The notes beneath the pieces are model-generated. The model made no database searches, had not been told where the DNA came from, and worked only from the letters and a program-made list of their open reading frames with translations. Of a DNA stretch of 64,000 bases, positions 44,266 to 53,154 are shown in pieces. Origin of the DNA: Parapedobacter pyrenivorans (lineage in GTDB: Bacteria; Bacteroidota; Bacteroidia; Sphingobacteriales; Sphingobacteriaceae); NCBI RefSeq assembly GCF_014636865.1, contig NZ_BMER01000004.1:248001-312000 (forward strand). The letters run 5' to 3'. A program made the position numbers and the translations under genes. The number at the start of each line of letters is the position of its first letter. Positions within the stretch are counted from its first letter, which is position 1.

Positions 44266-46251
44266 CTAAAACTTCATCCGCTGTATGCGGATTGCATTGC
44301 CAATAGCCAATAGCGCCACACCGACATCGGCAAACACCGCCTCCCACATGTTGGCCAGTCCGCCAGCACCTAGAATAAGCACGACGGCCTTTACCGCAAA
44401 TGCCAGGGTAATGTTCTGCCAGACAATACGGCGAGTTGACTTCCCGATGCGGATAGCCACGGGAATCTTACCGGGCCGGTCATCTTGGATGACGACATCT
44501 GCGGTCTCGATGGTCGCATCGCTACCGAGCCCGCCCATGGCAATACCCACATCGCTCAACGCGATCACAGGGGCATCATTCACACCATCTCCAACGAAAG
44601 CAACAGTTATATTTGACGCTTTCATCTCCTTGATTTTATTTGCTTTATCTTCTGGTAGAAGATCACCGTAGGCGTCGGTGATTCCAAGTGTATCGGCCAC
44701 AGCTCTCACAACAGCGGAGCGATCGCCACTCAGCATGGTAGGAGTTATACCTAGGGCTTCTAACTGAGTAACGGTCTCGGCAGCATCCGGCTTGAGTTGA
44801 TCGGCAATAGTCAAATAGCCAGCAAATCGCCCGTCGTAGCCAAGGGCAACCACCGTAGCGGTTATTGAATTGGCATCCACATCATATGCGATACCGAACC
44901 GGTCGAGCAGCTTGAAGTTGCCGACTAACAGGGATTTGCCATTTACCACCGCCCGCAGCCCGTGACCGGCAATTTCCTCAACTTGCTCCAGCTGCAGGCT
45001 TTCATCCACAGGCCCCACGTGTGCATGGATGGCCGTAGCGACCGGATGGGTACTGTTGCTTTCCAATGCGTTGGCAAGACGGAGTACCTCAGCTCCGTTG
45101 AATCCTTCGGAAATAACGACTTCCTGTACCTTGAAGACCCCTTGGGTTAATGTACCGGTTTTGTCCATCACGACATGCCGGATATTGGCCAGTGTATCCA
45201 GGAAATTGCTGCCTTTGAAAAGAATGCCGTGGCGGCTAGCAGCGCCGATACCACCGAAATAGCCGAGTGGAATAGAGATGACCAATGCGCATGGACAGGA
45301 AATAACCAGAAAGACCAATGCGCGGTACAACCAGTCGTTAAACACGTAGTCGACTACAAAGAAGGCCGGGAGTAACGTAATAAGCAACGCCAACAGCACC
45401 ACGATAGGCGTGTAAATCTTAGCGAACCTACGGATGAACAATTCGGTAGGTGCCTTCTGCGCAGTGGCATCCTGTACCAAGGAAATAATCCGGCTTAGCT
45501 TGCTATCCGTATAGGCGGTGGTGATGCGTACCAGCGCCACGGTATTCAGATTGATCATACCCGCGAGTACGGTATCGCCCTGCATCTTTGTATCCGGTTT
45601 GCTTTCTCCGGTGAGCGCCGCGGTATTGAAAAAGGCACTTTCTGACAGTAGTTCACCATCGAGGGCAAGCTTATCCCCTGGCTTGAGCTGTATGATCTGG
45701 CCGATGGTGGCCTGCTCGGCTTTGACAATTCGCGGACTTCCATTGTCCAAGATGGTCACTTCGTCGGGCCGTTGGTCCAACAGCGCCTTGATATTGCCCT
45801 TGGCGCGGCGTACGGCCATGCTTTGGAAATTCTCGCCGACTGTATAAAATAGCATGACAGCGACACCTTCCGGGTATTCGCCGATAAAGAAAGCCCCCAA
45901 CGTAGCGATGGTCATCAGCGTGAACTCCGAGAAGATTTCTTTGTTGGAGAAGGCTTGGAACATTTCACGGATAACCGGGAAGCCCACAGGAAGGTATGCT
46001 GCGGCATACCAAACCAAGCGCACCCAGTGGTCCGAAAATGCCTGTACAGGGAACCACGCATTGTCAATGGCGAGTCCCAGTAGCAAAAGGATAAGGCTCA
46101 CGAAGGCCGGAAGAAAAAGCTTAAAAGTAGATTGGCCTGCACCGTGGTTGTGATCTTCGCCATGATCGTGCGAATGGGAACAGGTGGTGCAGCCGGCCAC
46201 GTGGCTATGCTCGCCAACGGTATCAGCACGGATTGAATCATGGTTTATCAT
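44266..46251 (-). CDS. P1B-type heavy-metal-transporting ATPase (Zn/Cd/Pb)
   Basis: 661 residues from MINHDSIRADT; the frame reaches 46305, but the promoter lies within that extension. A His-rich N-terminus (HSHDHGEDHNHG) replaces the usual HMA domain. Key motifs: SCPCALVIS in the metal-binding helix, phosphorylation site DKTGTLT, the HP locus STHPVATAI, hinge GDGVNDAP, and DVGVALLAIGN in the last helix, which is characteristic of the Zn/Cd/Pb subtype. It pumps divalent metal out of the cytoplasm. The Fur-family gene lies 67 bp upstream in the same direction, with a promoter and an inverted repeat between. Confidence 0.95.
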   Translation of the reverse strand: MINHDSIRADTVGEHSHVAGCTTCSHSHDHGEDHNHGAGQSTFKLFLPAFVSLILLLLGLAIDNAWFPVQAFSDHWVRLVWYAAAYLPVGFPVIREMFQAFSNKEIFSEFTLMTIATLGAFFIGEYPEGVAVMLFYTVGENFQSMAVRRAKGNIKALLDQRPDEVTILDNGSPRIVKAEQATIGQIIQLKPGDKLALDGELLSESAFFNTAALTGESKPDTKMQGDTVLAGMINLNTVALVRITTAYTDSKLSRIISLVQDATAQKAPTELFIRRFAKIYTPIVVLLALLITLLPAFFVVDYVFNDWLYRALVFLVISCPCALVISIPLGYFGGIGAASRHGILFKGSNFLDTLANIRHVVMDKTGTLTQGVFKVQEVVISEGFNGAEVLRLANALESNSTHPVATAIHAHVGPVDESLQLEQVEEIAGHGLRAVVNGKSLLVGNFKLLDRFGIAYDVDANSITATVVALGYDGRFAGYLTIADQLKPDAAETVTQLEALGITPTMLSGDRSAVVRAVADTLGITDAYGDLLPEDKANKIKEMKASNITVAFVGDGVNDAPVIALSDVGIAMGGLGSDATIETADVVIQDDRPGKIPVAIRIGKSTRRIVWQNITLAFAVKAVVLILGAGGLANMWEAVFADVGVALLAIGNAIRIQRMKF

Positions 46252-46279
46252 TTCATGGATTGCCTTTGTCCTATACCAA

Positions 46280-46315
46280 CAAAGGTAACGGCAAAAGCCA
46301 TGCAACCGATTTGCA
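46280..46315 (-). promoter_or_regulatory. promoter and candidate metal-regulator operator of the P1B ATPase gene
   Basis: CAAAGGTA (46280-46287) reads TACCTTTG on the minus strand; the leader would be about 22 nt. TGCAA (46301-46305) and TTGCA (46311-46315) form an inverted repeat with 5 bp between, overlapping the likely -33 region. Binding by the adjacent Fur-family protein is inferred. Confidence 0.5.
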
Positions 46316-46318
46316 AAG

Positions 46319-46735
46319 TTATGTTGAGCAGTCCTCGCAAAGTCCCTTCATCACCATGTTCATCTCTTTCAATACGAATTTCTGTGGCAAATTTACGGCA
46401 GGAATGGTATAATCTGTAAGGCAGAATGTGCGTTTGCAGAGCTGACAATGGAAGTGTACATGCAAATCTCCGGGATTGCACTCACATCCCTCACTGCAGA
46501 GCGCATATTTGGCAGAACCCGTACCATCGTCGATACTGTGAATGATTTTATGCTGCTCGAATGTCTTTAGCGTGCGGTAGAGCGTTACCTTGTCTACTTT
46601 ATCGAACTGTTCCTCTAGATCCGAAAGGCTGATGGCGGTTTCCTGCTGAGCCAGCATGTCCAAAACCAACAACCGCATGGCCGTCGGTTTGACGGAACGC
46701 GCATGGAGTATGGTTATCAACCGCTGATCATTCAT
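46319..46735 (-). CDS. Fur-family metal-responsive repressor (Zur-like)
   Basis: 138 residues. The N-terminal winged helix (about 12-75) includes AISLSDLEEQFDKVDKVTLYRTLKTFEQHKII. The C-terminal metal-binding dimerisation region has HVHFHCQLCKRTFCL (two Cys in CxxC spacing) and a second CxxC in CEDC near the C-terminus, which form the structural zinc site of Fur proteins. Directly upstream of the Zn/Cd ATPase gene, it is more likely to sense zinc than iron. Its own promoter has a perfect -7 box (46763-46770). Confidence 0.92.
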   Translation of the reverse strand: MNDQRLITILHARSVKPTAMRLLVLDMLAQQETAISLSDLEEQFDKVDKVTLYRTLKTFEQHKIIHSIDDGTGSAKYALCSEGCECNPGDLHVHFHCQLCKRTFCLTDYTIPAVNLPQKFVLKEMNMVMKGLCEDCST

Positions 46736-46762
46736 GGTATATTGCTATACAGGTAACGTATT

Positions 46763-46770
46763 CAAAGATA
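46763..46770 (-). promoter_or_regulatory. promoter -7 element of the Fur-family gene
   Basis: CAAAGATA reads TATCTTTG on the minus strand. The leader to the ATG at 46735 would be about 22 nt. Confidence 0.55.
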
Positions 46771-46847
46771 AGCAAATTTTCAGTCGGTTGAGGGGCGTCG
46801 GCATGTATTAACCAAATTTAGTAGACCGTCTCGGAACCAGATATCCC

Positions 46848-47603
46848 TTAAAATAGCAGAATCAATGTCGATATCACCGTCAGCGTAATCATTGCGGTTT
46901 TGAATTGTCGCTCGGGAAGAACGTGTACGATCCGGATACCGAGCAGGCCCCCAAGCAGGATAACGGGCAGTGCCGTCAGATCGAGCAAGAGGCTATTCCA
47001 GGACAGGTTGTCCCAAACGAAAGCTTGTAATGGTATCTTGGCGTAATTCAGTATCATGATGAACCATGCTCCAGTAGCCACAAAGGCAAATTTGGGAAGT
47101 CGCATGGAGAGCAGGTACACCGTGAGGAGAGGGCCGGCAGCATTGCCAATCATGGTGGAAAATCCCAGAATGAAGCCCATAGCCGGAGCAAACCAAAGCG
47201 ATTCGGTGATGGCAGCTGCGCTTTCGGAGCGATGGGTACCAATCATCGTGATAATCCCCAACAGGATGCACCCAGCCATTATCACCTTAAAGCCCGATTC
47301 AGGAACGAGGTGTCCGACGGCCAGCGCAACGGCTAAGCCAAGTAAAGCCCAGGGCATAGGCTTGATGACCAAATCGCGATGGAACTTCTTGCGGTAATAA
47401 ATGACTGCCAGCAGATCAGCCATGCAAAGCAATGGCAATACAATGCCCGTGGAATGCTTGGCACCGAAGAGCAACGCAAATAAGGGAACGGTGAGTGTGC
47501 CGATATTGGGAATGCCGGTTTTTGACATACCGATAAGCAGGGCACAGGAAAAGAAAATGGCCCATTCGAACGGCCCATCCAACAGACCGGAGAAATCAGG
47601 CAT
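46848..47603 (-). CDS. TauE/SafE-family sulfite/organosulfonate exporter-like membrane protein
   Basis: 251 residues with about eight hydrophobic spans. The family repeat is visible as FFSCALLIGMSKTGIPNIGTLTVPLFALLFG near the start (about 16-45) and GFILGFSTMIGNAAGPLLTVYLLSM in the second half (about 142-166); both have the small-residue and Pro pattern of TauE. It should export sulfite or another small sulfur anion. The gene overlaps the upstream HAD gene by 8 bp, so they are co-transcribed. The export substrate is inferred from the family only. Confidence 0.9.
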   Translation of the reverse strand: MPDFSGLLDGPFEWAIFFSCALLIGMSKTGIPNIGTLTVPLFALLFGAKHSTGIVLPLLCMADLLAVIYYRKKFHRDLVIKPMPWALLGLAVALAVGHLVPESGFKVIMAGCILLGIITMIGTHRSESAAAITESLWFAPAMGFILGFSTMIGNAAGPLLTVYLLSMRLPKFAFVATGAWFIMILNYAKIPLQAFVWDNLSWNSLLLDLTALPVILLGGLLGIRIVHVLPERQFKTAMITLTVISTLILLF

Positions 47604-48264
47604 CGGTGTGGGCTAATAGTTGCTTGATGCGGTTTACATCAATATCAAGGTAATCGTGGATGTAGTATTGGCAGGGAGGAAGTTCGTCCTTGGTATGGGA
47701 GGTAAGCACTCCTACCACCTTGGCACCGGCATTGATACCAGCGGATACACCGGAGAAGGAATCTTCAAAGACCACGCAGTCTCCCGGTGCAACGCCCAGC
47801 TTTCGGGCCGATTTCAGGTAGACTTCGGGGTTCGGCTTATGTATATGTACATCTTCGCTGGATAAAGCGGTGTCCATGAGCGAACGCAGGGAAAGCCCGT
47901 CTATGATGAAATCGAGGTTAGCCCGAGGTGCCGAAGTAGCTACACCTATTCGGAACCCCTCGGCCTTGAGCGCTGAAAGAAACTCAGGAAGCCCCACAAT
48001 GGGCATGATATGGCCGGCATAAATCTCGCGGAAAAGTGCTTCTTTTTCTTCCGCGAGGCGCTTGATTTCCGAGCCAGTCAGTTCGCGTCTGAAAAAGTGA
48101 CGCATGATGTAATCATTATGTTTTCCATACATATGGTCCTCGAATTCCTGCTCGGTATAGGGGACTTTATAGTTGTCGAAAAATTGTTTAAATGCTTCGG
48201 AATGGTAGGGATTGGTATGTGCGATGACCCCATCCATGTCAAAAATGACTGCGTAATTATTCAT
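47596..48264 (-). CDS. HAD-superfamily hydrolase, beta-phosphoglucomutase-like
   Basis: 222 residues. Motif I FDMDGVIAHT (nucleophile D9, acid/base D11), helical cap (about 15-85), motif II TSAPRA, a Lys in HKPNPEVY and motif IV VFEDSFSG. It should dephosphorylate a small metabolite or isomerise a sugar phosphate. Unlike the pgmB in the starch locus it has no glycan-related neighbours; it is coupled to the TauE-type exporter gene by an 8-bp overlap. A perfect -7 box ends 5 bp before the start codon, suggesting a leaderless transcript. Confidence 0.9.
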   Translation of the reverse strand: MNNYAVIFDMDGVIAHTNPYHSEAFKQFFDNYKVPYTEQEFEDHMYGKHNDYIMRHFFRRELTGSEIKRLAEEKEALFREIYAGHIMPIVGLPEFLSALKAEGFRIGVATSAPRANLDFIIDGLSLRSLMDTALSSEDVHIHKPNPEVYLKSARKLGVAPGDCVVFEDSFSGVSAGINAGAKVVGVLTSHTKDELPPCQYYIHDYLDIDVNRIKQLLAHTDA

Positions 48265-48268
48265 GCTG

Positions 48269-48276
48269 CAAAGGTA
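48269..48276 (-). promoter_or_regulatory. promoter -7 element of the HAD-TauE operon
   Basis: CAAAGGTA reads TACCTTTG on the minus strand. Transcription would start at about 48264, the first base of the ATG. Confidence 0.5.
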
Positions 48277-48375
48277 GCTTTTTTATCATACGCAAATGTC
48301 AATCCGTCGTCTTCCATATGAAGACACCTGCATCGGCCTGCGCAAGGGCGTTGCTATCCACGTCAGTATGGATGT

Positions 48376-48834
48376 TTACGGTTTACGGCTTGGTTCGTAA
48401 GCTCTGCGGGCCATGTAATAAAGGGGAATACCGATACAGGCGATCAAAATTGCGTTCGCAATGGCTACATTGGCAAAACTAAGTGGAGAAACGCTCGAAA
48501 TTCTGGACAACGGGATAACGACAAACTGGATAACAATCCACATAAAGGGAGCATAAAGTATACCGGAAAGAAGGCCTATACGGCGGACGGATGCTAGCGA
48601 ACGAAACAGCGCAAAGAATAGGGTGGTAAATGCAAAGGCAATGACAAAATGAAACAGCAGGCCCCATCCGGCCATGAGGATACCTCCCTTGTATGCACCG
48701 TCTCCAAATACGCCACTGGCAATGTAGTGCAATACCACAACGGGATTATTGTGCGTTGTGAAGTAGAATTGCAGGAACGCTGCCAAAATGTCCAGCGTTC
48801 CTATGATTAATCCTGCACGTACAACGGCTCTCAT
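48376..48834 (-). CDS. four-span membrane protein of unknown function
   Basis: 152 residues from MRAVVRAGLIIGT; the ATG overlaps the stop of the VOC gene (ATGA), which fixes the start although the frame continues to 48888. Four hydrophobic spans lie near 5-22, 50-72, 80-105 and 118-140. A conserved-looking stretch SGVFGDGAYKGG sits between the first two spans. I do not recognise the family. It is the second gene of a two-gene operon with the VOC protein, an arrangement that gives no clear function. Confidence 0.7.
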   Translation of the reverse strand: MRAVVRAGLIIGTLDILAAFLQFYFTTHNNPVVVLHYIASGVFGDGAYKGGILMAGWGLLFHFVIAFAFTTLFFALFRSLASVRRIGLLSGILYAPFMWIVIQFVVIPLSRISSVSPLSFANVAIANAILIACIGIPLYYMARRAYEPSRKP

Positions 48835-49220
48835 TGCGATACAGCGGTAATCCACCAGGTATTGCCAAAGGGGTCTTTGACCCCGCACGTCCTGCCATAA
48901 TCCTTATCCGACGGCTCCTGCCCCGGTACGGTTTTCGCTCCGGCTTGGAGGGCTTTTTCGTACGTTGTGTCGGCGTCTTCCACATGGATGTATAAACCGG
49001 CATTCATAACCGTAAACTGATCGCTCGCCTCCGCGAACATGATGACCGTATCATCACCGATGCGGAGTTCACCGTGCATGATGCCGCCATTTTCTCCGGG
49101 CACGATCAATTGCTCCTGTGCATCGAATACCCTTTCCATAAACCGCAAGAAATCGCGGGCATCCTTAAGGATCAAATAAGGCATAATCCTGTTGTACTGT
49201 TTTGGAATGTTTGTAGCCAT
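48831..49220 (-). CDS. VOC-family (glyoxalase/PhnB-like) protein
   Basis: 129 residues, one pair of beta-alpha-beta-beta-beta modules: PYLILKDARDFLRFMERVF (14-32) and GLYIHVEDADTTYEKALQAGAKTV (74-97), ending in the family motif KDPFGNTWWI. The likely metal site is incomplete, as in PhnB-type members. The function cannot be specified; the superfamily includes glyoxalases, dioxygenases and resistance proteins. A perfect -7 box lies at 49244-49251, and the gene is coupled to the membrane-protein gene by ATGA. Confidence 0.88.
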   Translation of the reverse strand: MATNIPKQYNRIMPYLILKDARDFLRFMERVFDAQEQLIVPGENGGIMHGELRIGDDTVIMFAEASDQFTVMNAGLYIHVEDADTTYEKALQAGAKTVPGQEPSDKDYGRTCGVKDPFGNTWWITAVSQ

Positions 49221-49243
49221 AAATTTTAGTTTTAATTACCTGT

Positions 49244-49251
49244 CAAAATTA
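49244..49251 (-). promoter_or_regulatory. promoter -7 element of the VOC operon
   Basis: CAAAATTA reads TAATTTTG on the minus strand. The leader would be about 19 nt. Confidence 0.5.
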
Positions 49252-49291
49252 GCAGATCGCTACGCGGAAAAATTGTAAAAAACCGACAACT

Positions 49292-50086
49292 TCAATCTCT
49301 CCATGAGGTTGCGTCAGTATCACCCGTAAAAAACTGCCGCGGATGGCACCCCGAAAAATGTTTGAAATCATGGATGAAGTGCGATTGATCATAATAGCCG
49401 CATTCGGCTGCTATATCTGTAAGCTTGATTTTCCGGCCGCCGTAATATGACATCGCCCAATGAAAGCGCGTTATCCGGCAAAATAACTTGGGTGGCATAC
49501 CCGCAAATTGTTGGAACTGCCGCTCAAACTGTCGTTCAGATAGGCAATAGTTAGCGGCTAATTGCTTTACATTGGTCTTGGGTTGGCAATGAATGATGTC
49601 ATTTATGGCTTGGAAGACAGGTCGTTTCGGGCTATGATGCCGTGCTAATCGCCCCACCACAAAATCTGAAAGGATTTTTATCCGCTCGGCATTATTTGCA
49701 GCTTCCATTACACGGCTTTCAAGCATGGAACCCCAATTTCTTGACCATGTATCCAGACTAACCATTTCGCCAGTAAATTCTACGGTCGGAACATCGAACA
49801 CCAATGGGATTGCGTGCGGGTAAAAGTAGACCCCGAAAATACCAAACGATCGATTGATCTGGAATTTCCGTGTTTGGCAACATTGACCTTGGATGCCTGA
49901 AATGAATGACTTTTCGGTGATACCCCCCTCGAATATTTCATCAAAACGACCGCGGTAATGGAATAACAGTTCCGGGCAAACGTCGGCCATCGAATGATGA
50001 GTATAAGGAGATTCGCTCTCAAGGACCCAAAAGTACCTGATAAAATCGCTTAGTTTTTTGCCGGGAGGTATGGAATGGTACCGCAT
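49292..50086 (-). CDS. AraC-family transcriptional regulator
   Basis: 264 residues. The N-terminal domain (about 1-150, starting MRYHSIPPGKKLSDFIRYFW) is of the type found in many Bacteroidota AraC proteins without a cupin His cluster. The C-terminal double helix-turn-helix (about 165-262) reads TNVKQLAANYCLSERQFERQFQQF and KLTDIAAECGYYDQSHFIHDFKHF, ending CHPRQFF. The ligand is unknown. It lies next to the VOC operon in the same direction (71 bp gap), which may be its target. A -7 element with one mismatch lies just upstream. Confidence 0.92.
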   Translation of the reverse strand: MRYHSIPPGKKLSDFIRYFWVLESESPYTHHSMADVCPELLFHYRGRFDEIFEGGITEKSFISGIQGQCCQTRKFQINRSFGIFGVYFYPHAIPLVFDVPTVEFTGEMVSLDTWSRNWGSMLESRVMEAANNAERIKILSDFVVGRLARHHSPKRPVFQAINDIIHCQPKTNVKQLAANYCLSERQFERQFQQFAGMPPKLFCRITRFHWAMSYYGGRKIKLTDIAAECGYYDQSHFIHDFKHFSGCHPRQFFTGDTDATSWRD

Positions 50087-50168
50087 GTAAGAGCGAAGTT
50101 AGGAAATTTGAAGTAACTTATATTTGCTGATTACATGATTTGCCTTATAGACCTGAAAAAAATATTGC

Positions 50169-50176
50169 TACTTTTG
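50169..50176 (+). promoter_or_regulatory. promoter -7 element of the M16 protease gene
   Basis: TACTTTTG matches TAnnTTTG. Transcription would start near 50181, which favours the ATG at 50229 over the in-frame ATG at 50181. Confidence 0.55.
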
Positions 50177-50228
50177 GCTTATGCTGCTGAGAGGCGGCTT
50201 ATTATCCGCTTTTACTAGATTGTCATTT

Positions 50229-53078
50229 ATGCATTTCCACCAACGAATTACCTGCGCTGCAACATTGTCATTCCTGTTCCTATCGCTGTTTTTTGCCGGT
50301 CATGGATCAACGATCGCCTTTAGGGGTATACACCAAGACAGCCTTCGACTCATGGATACGCTGCTTATGGATACCAGCGTGCTCCGCGGTAGGCTCCCCA
50401 ACGGATTTACGTACTACATACGCCACAATGCGGAGCCCAAAGATCGAGTGGTGATGTATTTAGCTACGAAAGTGGGCTCTATCCTTGAAACCGATAACGA
50501 ATTGGGGCTGGCGCACTTCTTAGAACATATGCAGTTCAATGGCACCAAAAACTTCCCCAAAAATGAATTAGTAGACTACCTGCAAAAAGCGGGCGTGCGT
50601 TTTGGCGGAGACCTCAACGCCTATACCTCGTTTGACGAAACGGTATATCAACTGCCCATCCCCTCCGACGACCCAGAATTGCTTCAAAACGGATTGAAGG
50701 TAATGCGTGATTGGGCACAGGATGCCCTGCTCGACGACGAAGAAATAGACAAGGAACGCGGGGTCGTACTAAACGAGTTACTGGGTGGACGGGGAGCGCA
50801 ACAGCGGATGCGCGACCAGTATTTTCCCATGGTTCTCAATCAATCACGCTACGCACAGCGTTTACCAATAGGCACCAAGGAAAGTATCGAAGGATTCAAC
50901 CATGAAACGTTGCGTGATTTCCATCGAAAGTGGTATCGCCCGGACCTTCAGGCGCTTATTATTGTAGGCGATATCGATGTAGCAGAAATGGAAAAACAGG
51001 TAAACATTTTGTTTGCCGATCTCGAAAATCCGGATGATGCCCCAAATCGCGAAGAATATACGATTCCGCTAGCCGGCAAAAACCAATTTATAGCTGTAAC
51101 GGATGCAGAAATGCCGCAAACTGTTATGCAATTGATCATCAAACACCCAGAGGCAGACATAAAAACGGTGGCCGACTACCGCATGCAGTTGATCAAGTCG
51201 CTATTCAATCAGATGGCCGGATCGCGTTTTGCTGAGCTTACCCGTCAATCTGACCCACCGTTTATTCAAGGGGGAGGCAGTATCGGCGGCTTTCTGCGGG
51301 GTTTGGATGCCTTTACGATGTATTTTGCTGCAAAGCCCGGTGAAATCGAACGGGGGTTCGAAGCGGTGGTAACGGAGTTTGAACGGATTAAACGCCATGG
51401 CTTCACAGCTACTGAACTGGAACGGGCCAAGGAAAACTTCATCACCAGTGTGGAGTCGTCATATGCCGAACGCGATAAGCGAAAGTCGGAAAGCTACGTG
51501 GAAAGCTACCTCAATCATTTCCTTGAAGGGGAAAATAGCCTGGGCAATGAAGATCGATACCAATTGGGTAAATCACTTATTGGCACCATTACACTGGAGA
51601 ACATCAATGCCCTGGCCCGCCAATACTATACCGATAGCAACCGCGATATCCTCATCATGGCTCCTGAAAAAGATAAAGACACGTTACCCAATGAAAACAC
51701 CGTAAATAACTGGATGGAGGCCATAAAAGTATCCGACATTATGCCTTATGACGACAATATACAAGAAGAGCCGCTCTTGGATGAACTGCCGCAAGCGGGC
51801 ACGGTGATCAGTCGGCAGGATAAGCCCGAATTGGGCGTTACGGAACTGACGTTAAGCAACGGTATGAACGTGGTACTGAAACCAACGGATTTCAAGAACG
51901 ATGAAATCAGCATGACGGCATTCAGCCAGGGGGGTACGTCGCTTTACGATGATGAAGATTTCCTTTCGGCTGCCTATGCGGCGACCGTTGTGGGTGGTAG
52001 CGGCCTTGGGCCACATAACGCGACCCAGTTGACCAAATATTTGAGTGGCAAGAAAGTATCCGTAAGGCCATATATCGCCGAACGGTCTGAGGGCTTCAAT
52101 GCCTCCAGTGGCAAGAAGGACCTTCAACTGGCTTTCGAACTCATTTATGCTTACTTTAAGGTGCCACGGCTGGACATGGATGTATTTGAGGGATATATGC
52201 AGCGGATAAAGGCGTCACTGGCTAATAGGCTGGATGACCCCGATGCTGTTTTTTCGGATACGATAAACGCGGTACTTTATAATCACAATATCCGCCGAAC
52301 AAGCATGACCATAGCGCAAGTGGATCTCATCGATCCGCAACGGGCCTACGACATCTATAAAGAACGATTTGCCGATGCATCGGATTTTACGGTGACCATT
52401 GTGGGCAGCTTTACGGAAGATGAACTCATGCCTTTTGTCCTGCAATACCTAGGTGGATTGCCGGCAACGGATAGGGGAGAGCAGGCCCGCGACTTGGGTA
52501 TTTATCCGCCTGAAAAAGGATTGCAACGTACCGTGCATGAAGGGCAGGAACAGAAATCGAGCGTACGGCTATACTATTTTGGAGATTATGACTATTCAGA
52601 ATACGAGAATATGCAGCTCGATGCGTTGGAAAGCATTCTGAACATCAAGTTAATCGAACGATTGCGGGAGGCCGAAAGCGGCGTCTATGGCGTATCTGCA
52701 AGTGCATCGTATGCCAAGTACCCGCGCCATCGGTATTCTTTCGGTATTGCCTATGGCACCAGTCCGGATATGGTAGCACCGCTAATGGCCTCAGTATTTG
52801 ATGAGATCAATAAAATCAAACAAAATGGGCCGGAACAAGTGGATATCGCGAAGTTCGTAAGCGAACAGCGGCGTATGCTCGAAGTGCAACTGCGGGAAAA
52901 CGGCTTTTGGTTGAGCCATCTTTCTGGTTCGTATCAAAACCATGAAGACCCTGCGTATATCTTAAAATACCTCGATGAACTAAACAAGGTAACGGCCGAA
53001 AGTGTTAAAGCGGTTGCCAACAAATACCTTCTCGAGGAGCGACTTTTCGAATTTGTGCTCATGCCTGACGCACAATAA
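50229..53078 (+). CDS. M16-family zinc metallopeptidase (pitrilysin-like, two-module)
   Basis: 949 residues with a signal peptide (about 1-24), so periplasmic. The inverted zinc motif HFLEH (H96, E99, H100) is followed by a second Glu about 75 residues later. The first M16 module (about 45-470) is active; the second (about 520-949) lacks the motif and forms the other half of the peptide chamber. A middle linker is rich in acidic residues. Family members degrade peptides. An in-frame ATG at 50181 would add 16 residues, but the promoter position argues against it. It ends at a strong bidirectional terminator. Confidence 0.93.
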   Translation: MHFHQRITCAATLSFLFLSLFFAGHGSTIAFRGIHQDSLRLMDTLLMDTSVLRGRLPNGFTYYIRHNAEPKDRVVMYLATKVGSILETDNELGLAHFLEHMQFNGTKNFPKNELVDYLQKAGVRFGGDLNAYTSFDETVYQLPIPSDDPELLQNGLKVMRDWAQDALLDDEEIDKERGVVLNELLGGRGAQQRMRDQYFPMVLNQSRYAQRLPIGTKESIEGFNHETLRDFHRKWYRPDLQALIIVGDIDVAEMEKQVNILFADLENPDDAPNREEYTIPLAGKNQFIAVTDAEMPQTVMQLIIKHPEADIKTVADYRMQLIKSLFNQMAGSRFAELTRQSDPPFIQGGGSIGGFLRGLDAFTMYFAAKPGEIERGFEAVVTEFERIKRHGFTATELERAKENFITSVESSYAERDKRKSESYVESYLNHFLEGENSLGNEDRYQLGKSLIGTITLENINALARQYYTDSNRDILIMAPEKDKDTLPNENTVNNWMEAIKVSDIMPYDDNIQEEPLLDELPQAGTVISRQDKPELGVTELTLSNGMNVVLKPTDFKNDEISMTAFSQGGTSLYDDEDFLSAAYAATVVGGSGLGPHNATQLTKYLSGKKVSVRPYIAERSEGFNASSGKKDLQLAFELIYAYFKVPRLDMDVFEGYMQRIKASLANRLDDPDAVFSDTINAVLYNHNIRRTSMTIAQVDLIDPQRAYDIYKERFADASDFTVTIVGSFTEDELMPFVLQYLGGLPATDRGEQARDLGIYPPEKGLQRTVHEGQEQKSSVRLYYFGDYDYSEYENMQLDALESILNIKLIERLREAESGVYGVSASASYAKYPRHRYSFGIAYGTSPDMVAPLMASVFDEINKIKQNGPEQVDIAKFVSEQRRMLEVQLRENGFWLSHLSGSYQNHEDPAYILKYLDELNKVTAESVKAVANKYLLEERLFEFVLMPDAQ

Positions 53079-53105
53079 GTGGTGCAGCCAACAACATTTA
53101 CCCAT

Positions 53106-53139
53106 AAAAAAAGGCCCCGTACAACACGGGGCCTTTTTT
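53106..53139. terminator. bidirectional terminator between the M16 gene and rpoD
   Basis: AAAAAAAGGCCCCGT (from 53106), loop ACAAC, ACGGGGCCTTTTTT (to 53139). A G+C-rich stem with A and T runs on both sides serves both convergent genes. Confidence 0.92.
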
Positions 53140-53154
53140 AACAACGATAGTTTG

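Noticed and set aside
50181-50228. Upstream ATG of the M16 gene
   Set aside because: The predicted transcription start coincides with it, and the signal peptide is complete from 50229.
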